From Polyangium sp. y55x31 (lineage in GTDB: Bacteria > Myxococcota_A > Polyangia > Polyangiales > Polyangiaceae): DNA of 64,000 nt. Numbering within the stretch: the first letter of the stretch is position 1; each line of letters begins with the position of its first letter. Shown here piece after piece: positions 50,646-59,967 of this stretch. A program made the position numbers and the translations under genes. The stretch spans positions 1-64,000 of the forward strand of contig NZ_JARZHG010000004.1 of assembly GCF_029946505.1 (NCBI RefSeq). The letters run 5' to 3'. The notes beneath the pieces were generated by a model, which was given only the letters and a program-made list of their open reading frames with translations, was not told where the DNA came from and made no database searches.

Positions 50646-51650
50646 ATGTCGACGGCCACCCAGGACCAGCTCAGCCACGAAACTCAGCCCTCTTCGCAGA
50701 CCCGCGCCGTGCGCCAGGCGCTGGCCTTCATGGGATCGCGCGTCGTCGGGCAAAGCGCGGCGATCGAGGAGGTCGTCCGCGTCATCGGCAGCCTCTCGAC
50801 CCGCGCACCCGTGCTCTTCGCGGGCGAGCCCGGCACGGGCAAGCGCTTCTTCGCCCGGGTCCTGCACGAGACGACGGGCCAGGGCCCGCTCGTCGTTCTC
50901 TCCGACGAAGCCGCGCCCATCGACGCCGCCGCGCTCCGCACGGCCATGGAGAGCGCTCGCGGCGGCACGCTCGTCCTCGTCGACATCGATCGTCTCTCCC
51001 CCGAGCTCGCCGATGACCTCGTCGCGCTCTCGAACCGCGGCGAAACGCGCCTCGTCGCCACCTCCACGAAGCCCCTCGATCCGAGCACGTGTCCTGCCGC
51101 GCTCTGCGCGCTCTTCACGGCGAGCACCGTCGAGCTGCCGACCCTGCGCGAGCGCGCCGAGGACGTCCCGCAGCTCATCCAGCACTTCTTCGAGCTCCAC
51201 GCGACGCGCTCGCGTCGCAGCGATCTGCGCGGCCTGTCGCCCGAGGCCATGGAGCGGCTCGGAGAGCACGACTTCACCGACCACGTGCGTGGCCTCGAAC
51301 ACGCGATCGATCGGGCGATGGCGTTCGCCGAGGGCCCGTACGTCACCGTCGCGGATCTGCCCGAGGAGATCCGCGGATCGAAGCCGCTCGGCTCGCCGCT
51401 CCTGCTCGGCGCGCTCCCCGTGCAGGGCCTCGATCTGCGCGCCGCGGTCGAGGAGTTCGAGACGCGCATGATCCTCCAGGCGCTCGAGCGCACGGGCTGG
51501 AACAAGAACCGCGCCTCGCGCTTGCTCGGCCTGAACCGCACGACGCTCGTCGAGATGATCAAGCGCAAGCGCCTCGCGCCGCCGCCCGGCACGCGCAAGC
51601 CGACCACGATGAAGGCCGACGCGCACGAAGCGCTCGCCGACGCCGAGTGA
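50646..51650 (+). CDS. NtrC-like AAA+ regulator with Fis HTH but no GAFTGA loop (334 aa)
   Basis: A DNA-binding regulator of enhancer-binding-protein descent. Present are Walker A GEPGTGKRF, a Walker-B-like strand GGTLVLVDIDRL with DID where most have DE, the R-finger region LRERAEDVPQLIQHFF, and a Fis-type HTH at the end (LERTGWNKNRASRLLGLNRTT). The GAFTGA loop that touches sigma-54 is missing between VLHETTGQG and the Walker B strand, where the domain is shortened. The protein may therefore repress or co-regulate instead of opening sigma-54 promoters. Its gene is itself preceded by a strong sigma-54 promoter. No N-terminal receiver or FHA domain. Confidence 0.82.
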   Translation: MSTATQDQLSHETQPSSQTRAVRQALAFMGSRVVGQSAAIEEVVRVIGSLSTRAPVLFAGEPGTGKRFFARVLHETTGQGPLVVLSDEAAPIDAAALRTAMESARGGTLVLVDIDRLSPELADDLVALSNRGETRLVATSTKPLDPSTCPAALCALFTASTVELPTLRERAEDVPQLIQHFFELHATRSRRSDLRGLSPEAMERLGEHDFTDHVRGLEHAIDRAMAFAEGPYVTVADLPEEIRGSKPLGSPLLLGALPVQGLDLRAAVEEFETRMILQALERTGWNKNRASRLLGLNRTTLVEMIKRKRLAPPPGTRKPTTMKADAHEALADAE

Positions 51651-52586
51651 TCAGCGCATCACGTCCTTGAAGCTCATGGCCGGCTTCGGCGGTCCCTCGT
51701 GGGCCAGCTTGATCACGAGGTCGGCCATCTTCTCCACCACCCACGGGAAGTGCTCGGGCCCGAGCGACGTGATGTCGAAGTCGGGCGCCGAGTTCATGAA
51801 GTCGATCGCGTACGGCACGCCGTCGCGGATCGCGAGCTCGACCGTGTTCATGTCGTAACCGAGCGCGCGACAGAGCGAACGAGCGTCCTCCACGCAGCGC
51901 GCGAGCAGCGCCGGTTCGAGCTCTGGCATCGTCTCGGTCGCCCGCACGTACCTGTCGAAGTGCCCGAGCCGCGGATCCCACAGCGCGGGCCGCACGTGCT
52001 CCTTGCCGATCACGATGCACCGCACGTACTGCGACCACGGGATCGCCTCCTGCGCGATCATCGTCAGCGTCCCGGTCCGGTCGTACGCGCGCCAGAGCTC
52101 CTCCATCGAGCTCACGCGGTAGACGTCGCGAAACCCTCCGCCCCAGTGCGGCTTGATGAACATCGGGAAGCCGAGCTCGCGCGCCGCGCCTTCCCAGTCG
52201 AGCGGGAAACGCAGGTTGCAGAGCGTCTGGCTCGACACGCCCTCGCCGTACGACTTCGACGGCAGCACGACTGTCCTCGGCACGCGTACGCCGAGCCTCG
52301 CGGCGAGCGCGGTCCCGAAGAGTTTGTCGTCGGCGATCCGCCAGAACGGATTGTTCACCACGCGCGTGCCGTTCAGCACCGCGAGCTTGAGCACGGGCTG
52401 GTAACAGGTCACCTCGTGCGAGATGCGATCGACGAGCACGTCGTACGGCGGCGGCCGATCGATCGAGGTGATGTCGAGCTCGGCGTAACTCGCGACCACA
52501 CCGGCGTCGCGCCGCGCGACCTCGGCGATCAGGGCATCGGGAAAGGAGCGCTCACGTCCGACGAGCAAGCCAACGCGGAGGACCAT
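51651..52586 (-). CDS. ATP-grasp ligase-like protein (311 aa)
   Basis: An ATP-grasp fold related to RimK/GshB: a pre-ATP-grasp domain up to about residue 95, KLFGTALAARLGVRVPRTVV, FPMFIKPHWGGGFRDV (phosphate-binding and lysine), MIAQEAIPWSQYVRCIVIG, and a metal site in VELAIRDGVPYAIDFMNSAPDFD. It joins a carboxylate to an amine or thiol using ATP; the substrate is unknown. The ribosome site GGAGGG is ideal. Its stop is adjacent to the stop of the convergent regulator gene. Confidence 0.8.
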   Translation of the reverse strand: MVLRVGLLVGRERSFPDALIAEVARRDAGVVASYAELDITSIDRPPPYDVLVDRISHEVTCYQPVLKLAVLNGTRVVNNPFWRIADDKLFGTALAARLGVRVPRTVVLPSKSYGEGVSSQTLCNLRFPLDWEGAARELGFPMFIKPHWGGGFRDVYRVSSMEELWRAYDRTGTLTMIAQEAIPWSQYVRCIVIGKEHVRPALWDPRLGHFDRYVRATETMPELEPALLARCVEDARSLCRALGYDMNTVELAIRDGVPYAIDFMNSAPDFDITSLGPEHFPWVVEKMADLVIKLAHEGPPKPAMSFKDVMR

Positions 52587-52617
52587 GTTGCCCTCCTACA
52601 CCAAACCTCTGCGCTCG

Positions 52618-54321
52618 TCACAGGGCCATGGTGCGGAGCTCGCGCTTCAGCACCTTGCCTGTCGGGTTGCGCGGTAAGGACGGAAGAAACACGAATTCGC
52701 GCGGCACCTTCGCGCCCGAGAGCCGCGCGCGCGCGAACGCCTCGAGCTCCTTCGCCTCGGCGCGCGCGTCCGGCTTCAGCACCACGAACGCGCGCACGCG
52801 CTCGCCCCACGCTTCGTCCGGGACGCCAACGATCGCGACCTCCGCGACCGCCGGATGATCGTGCAGCACGCCCTCCACCTCGGCCGGATACACGTTCACG
52901 CCGCCCGAGATGACCATGTCGCGCTTGCGACCTTCGAGGAAGAAGTAGCCGCGCTCGTCCCTCCGCGCGAGGTCGCCGACCGAGAAGAAACCGTCTCGCA
53001 TCGCGTCGCGCGTGCCTGCGTCGTCGGCGTGGTAGCCCGAAAAAAGCTGCCCGCTCCGCGCGTAGAGCTCGCCCACCTCGCCGGGCCCAGAGATCCGCCC
53101 CGACTCGTCGTAGAGCCGCACCTCCGCGCCCGGGATCGCGCGGCCGATCGTGCCCGGCGCCGCGCGCAGATCCGCGGGCTTCGCGAGCGTCACCACGCCC
53201 GTCTCCGTCGCCCCGTAGAAGTTGAACAGTTTGTCCCCGAAGATCCGGAGCACCTCGTTCGCGAGCGGGATCGAGATCGCCGCGCCGCCCGTGAAGATCG
53301 CCTTCAGCGACGACGTGTCGTAGCGCCGGATCCTCTCCTCCCCGAGCTCCACGATCCGGTGCAGCATCGTCGGCACCACGGCCGTCGTCGTCACGCGGTA
53401 GCGCTCGATCGCTTCGAGGAACGACTCGGGCCGGAACTCGCGCAGCACGATCACCGTGCTCCCGACGAGGTACGACATCGTGATGAACCCGAACGCCGTC
53501 GCGTGATAGAGCGGGCACACCGCGAGGTGCACCTCGCCCATTTCCATCGGCGTCTCTCCGATGAACGCGAGCGCCGCGCTCGTCGCGCCCCTCGCGAACT
53601 GCCGCACCGCGCCCTTGGGTTTGCCCGTCGTGCCCGACGTGTACATCACCACCGCGGGCTCGTCGCCCGTGGAAGGCGGCGGCCCCTTCGCCGACGCGAC
53701 CAGCGCTTCGAGCGTCGGGAACGGCGCGGCCGCGCCGCCCACCGAAAAACATCGTGATGCGCCGATCCGCGCGAGCAGCGGCTCCGCCTCGCGCACCGTC
53801 TCGATGACGTCCACGTCGAAGAAGAGCGCACGCGCGCCCGAGTGCGTCACCACGTACTCGAGTTCGCTCGGCGTCGATCGGAACGAACAACTCACCGCCC
53901 CGCAGCCGAGCTTGCCGGCGGCGATCTGGAGCAGCACGAACTCCGGCCGGTTCTTGAGCATCAGCGCGACCCGATCGCCCGGCCGAACGCCTCGCTCGGC
54001 GAGGCCTGCGGCGATGCGATCGATCCGCTCGTTCATCTCGGAGAACGAGTACGCGCGATCCTCCACGAGCCTGCCGCTCGGCAACGCGGAGAGCCCCACG
54101 AGGCCCACGGTGTGTGGATCGTTGTGGGCCATGAAGTGGAACAAGAGCGGCGGCGCGGCCTTCCTGGTTCGCAAGAGCTCACGCGCGGCGGCTTCGAGCC
54201 CGGCCCAGTGGACGTGACTCGGCATCTTGGTCTGGATCGCGACGCGGCCAACCGTCCGCGCCCCGAACACCACGCCCTCGGCGGCCTGCTTCAGCGAGGA
54301 GAGCCTCTCCTTCCAGTGCAT
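52618..54321 (-). CDS. acyl-CoA synthetase, AMP-binding family (567 aa)
   Basis: An adenylate-forming enzyme of the FadD/long-chain acyl-CoA ligase group. The P-loop is MYTSGTTGKPKGA (226-238), followed by FNFYGATETG (A5), GFFSVGDLARRDERGYFFLEGR (A7-A8) and the catalytic Lys in NPTGKVLKREL. It would activate a fatty or aromatic acid and couple it to CoA. The first 60 residues are a helical lead with no signal peptide. The ATG at 54321 was chosen; a 140-residue upstream open frame is antisense to the PilZ gene. It is 31 bp downstream of the ATP-grasp gene and in the same direction as it. Confidence 0.88.
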   Translation of the reverse strand: MHWKERLSSLKQAAEGVVFGARTVGRVAIQTKMPSHVHWAGLEAAARELLRTRKAAPPLLFHFMAHNDPHTVGLVGLSALPSGRLVEDRAYSFSEMNERIDRIAAGLAERGVRPGDRVALMLKNRPEFVLLQIAAGKLGCGAVSCSFRSTPSELEYVVTHSGARALFFDVDVIETVREAEPLLARIGASRCFSVGGAAAPFPTLEALVASAKGPPPSTGDEPAVVMYTSGTTGKPKGAVRQFARGATSAALAFIGETPMEMGEVHLAVCPLYHATAFGFITMSYLVGSTVIVLREFRPESFLEAIERYRVTTTAVVPTMLHRIVELGEERIRRYDTSSLKAIFTGGAAISIPLANEVLRIFGDKLFNFYGATETGVVTLAKPADLRAAPGTIGRAIPGAEVRLYDESGRISGPGEVGELYARSGQLFSGYHADDAGTRDAMRDGFFSVGDLARRDERGYFFLEGRKRDMVISGGVNVYPAEVEGVLHDHPAVAEVAIVGVPDEAWGERVRAFVVLKPDARAEAKELEAFARARLSGAKVPREFVFLPSLPRNPTGKVLKRELRTMAL

Positions 54322-54363
54322 GCCCGGATTGTAGTCTCGCGAGGTTGGGGATAGGTTACTCCC

Positions 54364-54762
54364 GTGAGCGACCGGCGAACCACCGGAGGCCGCGCGGCCA
54401 TCGAGCTGAACGTCGAATACAAGCGCCTCAACACGTTCTTCGCCGACTACACGCGCAACATCTCGAAGGGCGGCACGTTCATCCGCACGGATCGGCCCCT
54501 CGACGTGAACACCGAGTTCGTCTTCGCGCTCAGCATCAAGAACCTCGCCGAGCCGCTCCGTCTTCGCGGGCGGGTCAAGTGGATCGTGCGTCCCGTCGAC
54601 GCCACGCCCGACTCCCCCGCCGGCATGGGCATCGAGTTCCAGTACAACGACGACAAAGAGCGCCGCGAGACCGAGGCGATCGTCGAGAAGCTCATGGCCA
54701 ACGAGCTCGGCGACGAGCTCGCCGGCAAGCTCCTCGGACACAAGCCGAACACGAAGACGTAA
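54364..54762 (+). CDS. PilZ-domain protein, myxobacterial type (132 aa)
   Basis: A short receptor for cyclic di-GMP, typically linked to motility and surface behaviour. The family marks are RRTTGGRAAIELNVEYKRLN at the start, the NISKGGTFI motif (D/N-x-S-x-x-G) about residue 32, and GMGIEFQYND near the end. The myxobacterial subfamily (TIGR02266 type) is matched by length and order. GTG start. Whether the first arginines complete the RxxxR binding motif is unclear. It is divergent from the acyl-CoA synthetase. Confidence 0.87.
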   Translation: MSDRRTTGGRAAIELNVEYKRLNTFFADYTRNISKGGTFIRTDRPLDVNTEFVFALSIKNLAEPLRLRGRVKWIVRPVDATPDSPAGMGIEFQYNDDKERRETEAIVEKLMANELGDELAGKLLGHKPNTKT

Positions 54763-54869
54763 GCCCGAAGAGCTTCGGTTCGTCTACGCCGGTTTCGAGC
54801 TTGCTCGGGCGCCCTCGGGCCCTCGTCGCCTCGTGCAGGTTCGCGCCCGCCGTGTACACTCCGCAAAGA

Positions 54870-57125
54870 ATGCCTTCGAGATCTACGCCCCGCGTGCGCG
54901 CGTTCGCCCGAGCTGTCCTCGCCTCGCTCCTCGCCGCCGGCGCCGCGGGTTGCGGGACGCCGGCCCGGCCCACGAAGACCCCCGTGCAGGTCGTCGAGGG
55001 CCCCATCCGCCCCGTGAACGTCCAAGACGCGGACTTCGCCGCCACGCTCGCGCGTGTCCTTTCGGACGGCTCGCGCAGCCCGGAGCGCCTCGGCACCGTC
55101 GCGGGCGTCGTGCGCCGCCAGCTCGCCCACGCCGAGCGACGCTTCGCGCTCGGCGCGCCCGAGCGAGCGACCTCGAGCGTGATGGGCGCGCTCTACCTCG
55201 TCCGCGTCGGCGAAGGACAAGGCGCGATGGTCGACGAGGCCGGCGCGCGCGCGCTCGACGGCGCGATCCGCCACCTCTCGAACCTCGGCGACGAGGGCCG
55301 CGTGCACGCGCTCATGCGCATGCGCGCCGCGGCGATCGGCAAGGAAGCGCCAGGACGCGCGGAGCTCGACGAGCACCTCTCGAACCTCGAACGCTGGATC
55401 GGCGACACGCACGCGGGCAGCCCCGGCGTTCGTCTCGGCGCCGAGGCGCGTTACCTCGCCGCGCGCGCCATGGTCGATCCGTCGGGAGAAACGCTCGATG
55501 CCGCGGCGAACGCGATCGAGGCGTGGGTCAACCGCGGCATCGAGATCAACCGCATCTTCCGACAAACGGGCAAGCGGCCCGAGCGCGCCGAGGCCATGGA
55601 GGCGGCGCGCTCCATCGAGACCGGCGCGGTCATGCTCGCGTCGATCTTCATCCGCCACGGCGACGCCCAGGGCGCCTTGTCGCGCATCGAGAGCTCCGAG
55701 GTCCGGCTCATCACGGAGCCCGCGCTGCGCCGAAGCCTCATGGTCGCCTCGGAGGACGGCGACGCGGAGGCGTGGGAGATGGTCGCGGCGGCGTTCGCCA
55801 ACGAGGGCGCGCCCACGGGCGAGGACGAGGACGAACGCGAAGAGCGGCTCGATCCACGCCTCGTCGAGGCGGGCGTCTGGGGCAGCGTGCTCGAGGCGTA
55901 CCGCAAGGACCCGAAGAACTTCCGCATGGCCGCGCTCCTCGCCGAAGAGCTCGTGCGCCTCGGCATGTCCGAGGGCGCGCCGGCCGTGCTCGCGGGCGCG
56001 CTCGGCGCGCAGCCGAGCCCGAGGTTCATCGCGGCCGCGAACCGCATCGTCTACGAGGCCATGGCCGTCGACGCCGACGCGGGCGACGTCGACGCCGTTC
56101 GCCGCACCTTCCGCGCCGCCGCGCCGATCCTCGCGGCCGCCGATCGACCGGAGATCGCGCCGGCCGGCCTCGAACCCACGCCGGCGCGCCTGCGCTTGCT
56201 CATGGCCTCCGTCGAGGTCCGCAGCGGTGACCTCGCCGCGGCGCGCCCGCTCTTCGTGACCGCGGCCAAGGCCGACCCCTCGGTCGCCGCGTGGGTGCGC
56301 GTCGCGCGCGCCGATCGCCAGGCCAAGGACTCCGCCGCCGCGCTCGACGATCTGCGCCGCGCGTACGCCGCGCCCGACGCGCGTGTCGCCCTCGCCGATC
56401 TCGCCGAGGCGCACCTGCTCGCGTTCGAGATTCAGCGCGACCTCGGCGCTGCCGACGCGGCCAAGGCCGAGCTCGCGGACGCGCTCTCCGCCGCGCTCGC
56501 CTCGCAGAAGCAGCGCGGCGACGCGGGGATGCGCGCGCGGGCCGAGACCTTGCTCGGCCGCGTCCTCGACGCGTACGGCGACGCCAAGGCCGCGCGACGC
56601 GCGCACGATCGTGCCCTCGCCGTCGCGGCCAGCGATCGTCCTGCGCTCGGCGCCACGGTCCTCCAGGTCGTCTCGCGCGCGCTCGTGCGACGTGACCTCG
56701 ACGCGGCGCGCGCGGCCGTTCGCCAGGGCCTCGAAGCCGACGTCGATCAGGAAGAGCGCATTTATGGCGGCCTCTGGCTCCTCCTCCTCGAACGAGAGCT
56801 CCGCGCGGCACCGGACGACACGGCCACGCGCGCGCTCTCGACGAACGGCGATCGTGACGCGTGGGTCGTCAGGCTCGCGCAGTGGGCGCTCGGGCGCACG
56901 ACGGACGACGGCCTCCTCGCCTCGGCGCAGAATGCGGCGCAGCGAGTCGAGGCGGAGTTTTACACGGCCATGGCGCGTCGCGCGTCGGGCGACCCGGCGG
57001 CGGCGGATCGTTTGCGCAAAGTCGCGGACAGCCCGGTCCTCGATCTCGTCGAGGTCCAGCTCGCGCGGGATCTACTTGCGCCGAATTTTCGCGCAGAGCT
57101 GCCCCAGGGCACCACGTTGCCCTGA
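54870..57125 (+). CDS. TPR-rich lipoprotein (751 aa)
   Basis: After a lipoprotein signal (LASLLAAGAAGC, about Cys28) almost the whole chain is helical pairs with TPR spacing, e.g. AALLAEELVRLGMSEGAPAVLAG, RPLFVTAAKADPSVAAWVRV, ETLLGRVLDAYGDAKAARRA. No catalytic motif is seen. Such large helical lipoproteins serve as scaffolds for envelope complexes. The start at 54870 is well placed for the signal; the earlier open frame overlaps the PilZ gene in another frame. Confidence 0.78.
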   Translation: MPSRSTPRVRAFARAVLASLLAAGAAGCGTPARPTKTPVQVVEGPIRPVNVQDADFAATLARVLSDGSRSPERLGTVAGVVRRQLAHAERRFALGAPERATSSVMGALYLVRVGEGQGAMVDEAGARALDGAIRHLSNLGDEGRVHALMRMRAAAIGKEAPGRAELDEHLSNLERWIGDTHAGSPGVRLGAEARYLAARAMVDPSGETLDAAANAIEAWVNRGIEINRIFRQTGKRPERAEAMEAARSIETGAVMLASIFIRHGDAQGALSRIESSEVRLITEPALRRSLMVASEDGDAEAWEMVAAAFANEGAPTGEDEDEREERLDPRLVEAGVWGSVLEAYRKDPKNFRMAALLAEELVRLGMSEGAPAVLAGALGAQPSPRFIAAANRIVYEAMAVDADAGDVDAVRRTFRAAAPILAAADRPEIAPAGLEPTPARLRLLMASVEVRSGDLAAARPLFVTAAKADPSVAAWVRVARADRQAKDSAAALDDLRRAYAAPDARVALADLAEAHLLAFEIQRDLGAADAAKAELADALSAALASQKQRGDAGMRARAETLLGRVLDAYGDAKAARRAHDRALAVAASDRPALGATVLQVVSRALVRRDLDAARAAVRQGLEADVDQEERIYGGLWLLLLERELRAAPDDTATRALSTNGDRDAWVVRLAQWALGRTTDDGLLASAQNAAQRVEAEFYTAMARRASGDPAAADRLRKVADSPVLDLVEVQLARDLLAPNFRAELPQGTTLP

Positions 57126-57171
57126 ACGGCCGGCCCTGGGAAGCGCATTTCCCTCCCGCGACCGGTCACGA

Positions 57172-57181
57172 ATGATATCAT
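57172..57181. promoter_or_regulatory. ATGATATCAT palindrome before M23 peptidase gene
   Basis: A ten-base perfect palindrome in an AT-rich island seven bases upstream of the start codon. It also reads as an extended -10 element (TGATATCAT). If it is a promoter the mRNA would be nearly leaderless; otherwise it may be an operator. No clear -35 box was found. Confidence 0.3.
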
Positions 57182-57187
57182 ACATTC

Positions 57188-58099
57188 ATGAAATCCTTAA
57201 TGTCGCGGGGTGCGTTCGTCCTCGTTTCTGCGGGCACGCTCGTCCTGGCCGGCTGCGGGGCCGATGGACCTGTCGTTTGGCCAATCAGCGGCGCCACCGA
57301 CGGTGATTTTCCACTCTCATCGACCTTTGGTCCTCGCGTCCGTACGGAAGACGACGTTTACGACTTTCATCGCGGCATCGACATTGCCGTTCCCGAGGGC
57401 ACGGATATTTACTCTATCGCTGCAGGCCGGGTCAGCGAGATTCAGAAGGACACGAGCGCCGGCGGCATGCTCGTGAAGGTCGATCACGGCAGCTACTACA
57501 GCACGTACGTGCATTGCTCCGAGGTCGACGTCGACGTCGGGGACCAGGTCGATGCCGGCGAGGTCATCGCCCTGAGTGGCAAGGCCTCGAATGGCTTCGC
57601 GCACCTGCATTTCGAGATTCGCAAGCCCGGCGACAACAAGAAGGACTGCGTCCACCCGCTCGACGTCCTGCCTTATACGGACAGAGGCGCGCCCACGCTG
57701 GAGATCAGCAAGGTGGACATGACGAACCCTCTCGAGCCCAAGGTCACGGTCAGGGCCCACGTCCCTGCGGGCGAGCTCGATCTCCGAAGCGTCTCCGTCG
57801 CCACCTTCGAGGCCGACGCGAGCACCATCCTCGAAGGCCTCGTGCCCCTCTCCGAGCGGGCCTACGACATCGAGGACTGGAATCGCACCTATACGTCGAG
57901 CGAATCCGACGTCGTCATCGACGACCCGAACAACGAGGGCATCCTCGTGCGACCGCAAAGATACAACAACACGATGTCGGCGCAGCAGATCGATTTCACG
58001 TTCACGGGGCTCGTCGGCGCGGTCACGAGCGGATTGCTCCGTGTCCGGGCCGTGGCCGTGGACGTGAAGGGCAACAAGATCAGCGTCGAATCGCAGTGA
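57188..58099 (+). CDS. M23-family metallopeptidase lipoprotein (303 aa)
   Basis: A LytM/lysostaphin-type peptidase that hydrolyses peptidoglycan cross-bridges. Zinc ligands are His61 and Asp65 (FHRGIDIA) and His141 in the HLHFE motif (His139-x-His141). A lipoprotein signal (AGTLVLAGC, Cys23) anchors it. The C-terminal 130 residues are a beta-sandwich of unknown role. All catalytic residues are intact, so it should be active, e.g. in wall remodelling or prey lysis. Length is compatible with other bacterial M23 lipoproteins. Confidence 0.9.
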   Translation: MKSLMSRGAFVLVSAGTLVLAGCGADGPVVWPISGATDGDFPLSSTFGPRVRTEDDVYDFHRGIDIAVPEGTDIYSIAAGRVSEIQKDTSAGGMLVKVDHGSYYSTYVHCSEVDVDVGDQVDAGEVIALSGKASNGFAHLHFEIRKPGDNKKDCVHPLDVLPYTDRGAPTLEISKVDMTNPLEPKVTVRAHVPAGELDLRSVSVATFEADASTILEGLVPLSERAYDIEDWNRTYTSSESDVVIDDPNNEGILVRPQRYNNTMSAQQIDFTFTGLVGAVTSGLLRVRAVAVDVKGNKISVESQ

Positions 58100-58106
58100 G
58101 ACGCTG

Positions 58107-58130
58107 AAAACCTGCCTGCATCAGGGCAGG
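58107..58130 (-). terminator. intrinsic terminator for the 281-aa lipoprotein gene
   Basis: On the minus strand CCTGCC (58125-58130) and GGCAGG (58111-58116) pair across an eight-base loop, followed at once by TTTT (58107-58110). The stop codon of the minus-strand gene lies in the loop. The convergent M23 gene ends 22 bases away, so it may stop both. Confidence 0.5.
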
Positions 58131-58966
58131 ATGTTGAGATTGTCGAAACGCACCCGGCCCGGGTCCGGCGCCGGCTCGTCGATTCCTCCGACCAGGGCCA
58201 CGTACATCTCCCCGGCGGGCAGCGGGTTCGGCTCGCTCGCCTGCACCGTCCATTGCTGCGCGTCGGGCGACGTCTCCCAGAACGTATTGCCGTCCTGCTC
58301 GCGAATACGCCAGAACGCGTGCGCGGTGGGATCGTATTCGACGAACGCCACATCGGTGTAGTTGCCGGCGAGGATCTTGTGGAAGTACAGCGTCCCCTGG
58401 TAGAAAGCGATCTCGACCGCGTTCTCGGCTTCGAGGCCGATCTGGAACGACGCATAAGCTTTGGCGGTCGGGTTCGGGACCTCCAGCGCCCGGACGAACG
58501 CGCCGCAATTCGAAATGTCGTACGGCTGGGTCGAGTACTGCACCGCGTACCCGAGGACCCCGGGCTCCATCGTCACGATCAGGTTGCCCTCGGACTCGGC
58601 GACCGACGCGCCGTTTTCCGCGTAGATCGACCACTCTGCCGGATCGGTCATCCCATCGTCGAAATCGTCCTTCAAGGCGATCGTGCACGCCGGAGCGCCG
58701 CCCCCGGCGCCTCCCCCGCCCCCGGCGCCTCCCCCGCCCCCGGCGCCTCCCGTTGCGGAGCTACTGCTCGACGCGCCGCCCTCGCCTCCCATTCCGCCGA
58801 CGCCGCCCTCCCCGGAGCTGCTGCTGCTGCTCGAAACGCTCACCCCCGCGCCGCCCGCGCCTCCGCCGCCGAGCCGCGGATCGTATGCGTCCCAGTCCCG
58901 ATTGCAGCCGACGAGGCCGACGAAGAGCGGCAACCAGGCGAGCCTCGAAATCATCTTGTACGTCAT
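58121..58966 (-). CDS. lipoprotein with Gly/Ser linker and beta-sandwich domain (281 aa)
   Basis: The lipoprotein signal LPLFVGLVGC is followed by a long Gly/Ser/Ala linker (residues about 30-90), then a concanavalin-like beta domain (DDFDDGMTDPAEWSIYAEN, GLEAENAVEIAFYQGTLYF, SPDAQQWTVQA) that resembles carbohydrate-binding or DUF1349-type modules. The start at 58966 follows GAGG at good spacing. Part of the linker is encoded by exact 18-bp repeats. It is probably surface-exposed; the ligand is not known. Confidence 0.75.
   Translation of the reverse strand: MTYKMISRLAWLPLFVGLVGCNRDWDAYDPRLGGGGAGGAGVSVSSSSSSSGEGGVGGMGGEGGASSSSSATGGAGGGGGAGGGGGAGGGAPACTIALKDDFDDGMTDPAEWSIYAENGASVAESEGNLIVTMEPGVLGYAVQYSTQPYDISNCGAFVRALEVPNPTAKAYASFQIGLEAENAVEIAFYQGTLYFHKILAGNYTDVAFVEYDPTAHAFWRIREQDGNTFWETSPDAQQWTVQASEPNPLPAGEMYVALVGGIDEPAPDPGRVRFDNLNILP
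58699..58752. repeat. three 18-bp tandem repeats in the Gly/Ala linker
   Basis: The units at 58699, 58717 and 58735 are almost identical and encode GGAGGG on the minus strand. Such a run can vary in copy number by slippage, and that would change the linker length of the lipoprotein. Confidence 0.85.
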
Positions 58967-58983
58967 GCCAAACCTCGCCCGGA

Positions 58984-59967
58984 TCAGAACGCCCCGCCCA
59001 CCTCGACGAACGCGCCCCCGGGCCCGACCACGACCCTCGCGTCCGCCTTCTTCGCCGCTTTCGGCCCGCCGAGCGCGATCATCAGCGCGCCCGCCGCCAC
59101 GCCCACCGCGCCGCCCACGAGCGAGCCGAGCGCGATCGTATCGAGCCGTTTTCCCTCGTCGATCACCTCCGCATAACGCGGATCCGTGCACCGTTTGCCC
59201 CCGCAATCGGCGATGAGCCCGTCGTATTTGCTCTGCGCCATCGCGGTCGTCACGCCGAACACCCCGAGCCCCACCACGCCGAGCCCTGCGACCACGTATC
59301 CGGCGATCCGCACCCCGCCGCCCGTCGTCGATTCCGCCGGCGCGGGCGTGATCGGCTCGGGATTCGACGCCTCGACCCCCGGGGCCACGAAGATCGTCTT
59401 CGTCTGCCCGCCGACCACGACCTCCTCGCGGTGCATCGGCGCGCCTTTTGCCGGCTCGACGTCCACCACCACCTTGCCCGGCAGCACCACGATGGCCACG
59501 CCGAGCCGCTCGGCGGGCAGCATCGTCCCATTGAGGGTCACGCGCGCGCCCTCGGGCTGCGCGAGCGCCACGATCACCTTCGCCACCTTGGGCTCGAGCG
59601 CCGCGAGATCGGCCGCCGCGCTATCGCGGGCCCGCTCGTATTTTGGTTGCTGCTCGGCGAGCGTCGCCGCCTCGATACGCGTCGCCGAGAGCTCTTCATA
59701 AGCCTCGACGGTCTTGCCCATGGCGAGCAGCGAACGCGCGACCATCAATCGTGCATTCGGGCTCTTCGTGATCGCGTAGGCCTCGCGAAACCTGGCAATC
59801 GCCTCCTCGTGCCGGCCCTTGTCGAAAAGATCCTGCCCTGCGTCGAACGCCTTCTGCGCCGCGGCCGCGGATGCGGCGGTCGGCCCGGCGAACGCGGGCG
59901 CGCTCGAAACGGCGAGCTGAGCCGCTACTACGAGTGCAGCGATGGAACGTCGCATGAAACGCGTCAT
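58984..59967 (-). CDS. TPR and PEGA-like membrane protein (327 aa)
   Basis: A signal peptide (LVVAAQLAVSSAPAFA) precedes a TPR pair (AFDAGQDLFDKGRHEEAIARF), then a PEGA-like beta domain (EGARVTLNGTMLPAERLGVA, GKVVVDVEPAKGAPMHRE) and two transmembrane helices (GYVVAGLGVVGLGVFGV and LGSLVGGAVGVAAGALMI). This arrangement is common in myxobacteria next to kinases. It overlaps the kinase stop by ATGA, so it is translated directly after the kinase and may be its partner. Confidence 0.78.
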   Translation of the reverse strand: MTRFMRRSIAALVVAAQLAVSSAPAFAGPTAASAAAAQKAFDAGQDLFDKGRHEEAIARFREAYAITKSPNARLMVARSLLAMGKTVEAYEELSATRIEAATLAEQQPKYERARDSAAADLAALEPKVAKVIVALAQPEGARVTLNGTMLPAERLGVAIVVLPGKVVVDVEPAKGAPMHREEVVVGGQTKTIFVAPGVEASNPEPITPAPAESTTGGGVRIAGYVVAGLGVVGLGVFGVTTAMAQSKYDGLIADCGGKRCTDPRYAEVIDEGKRLDTIALGSLVGGAVGVAAGALMIALGGPKAAKKADARVVVGPGGAFVEVGGAF

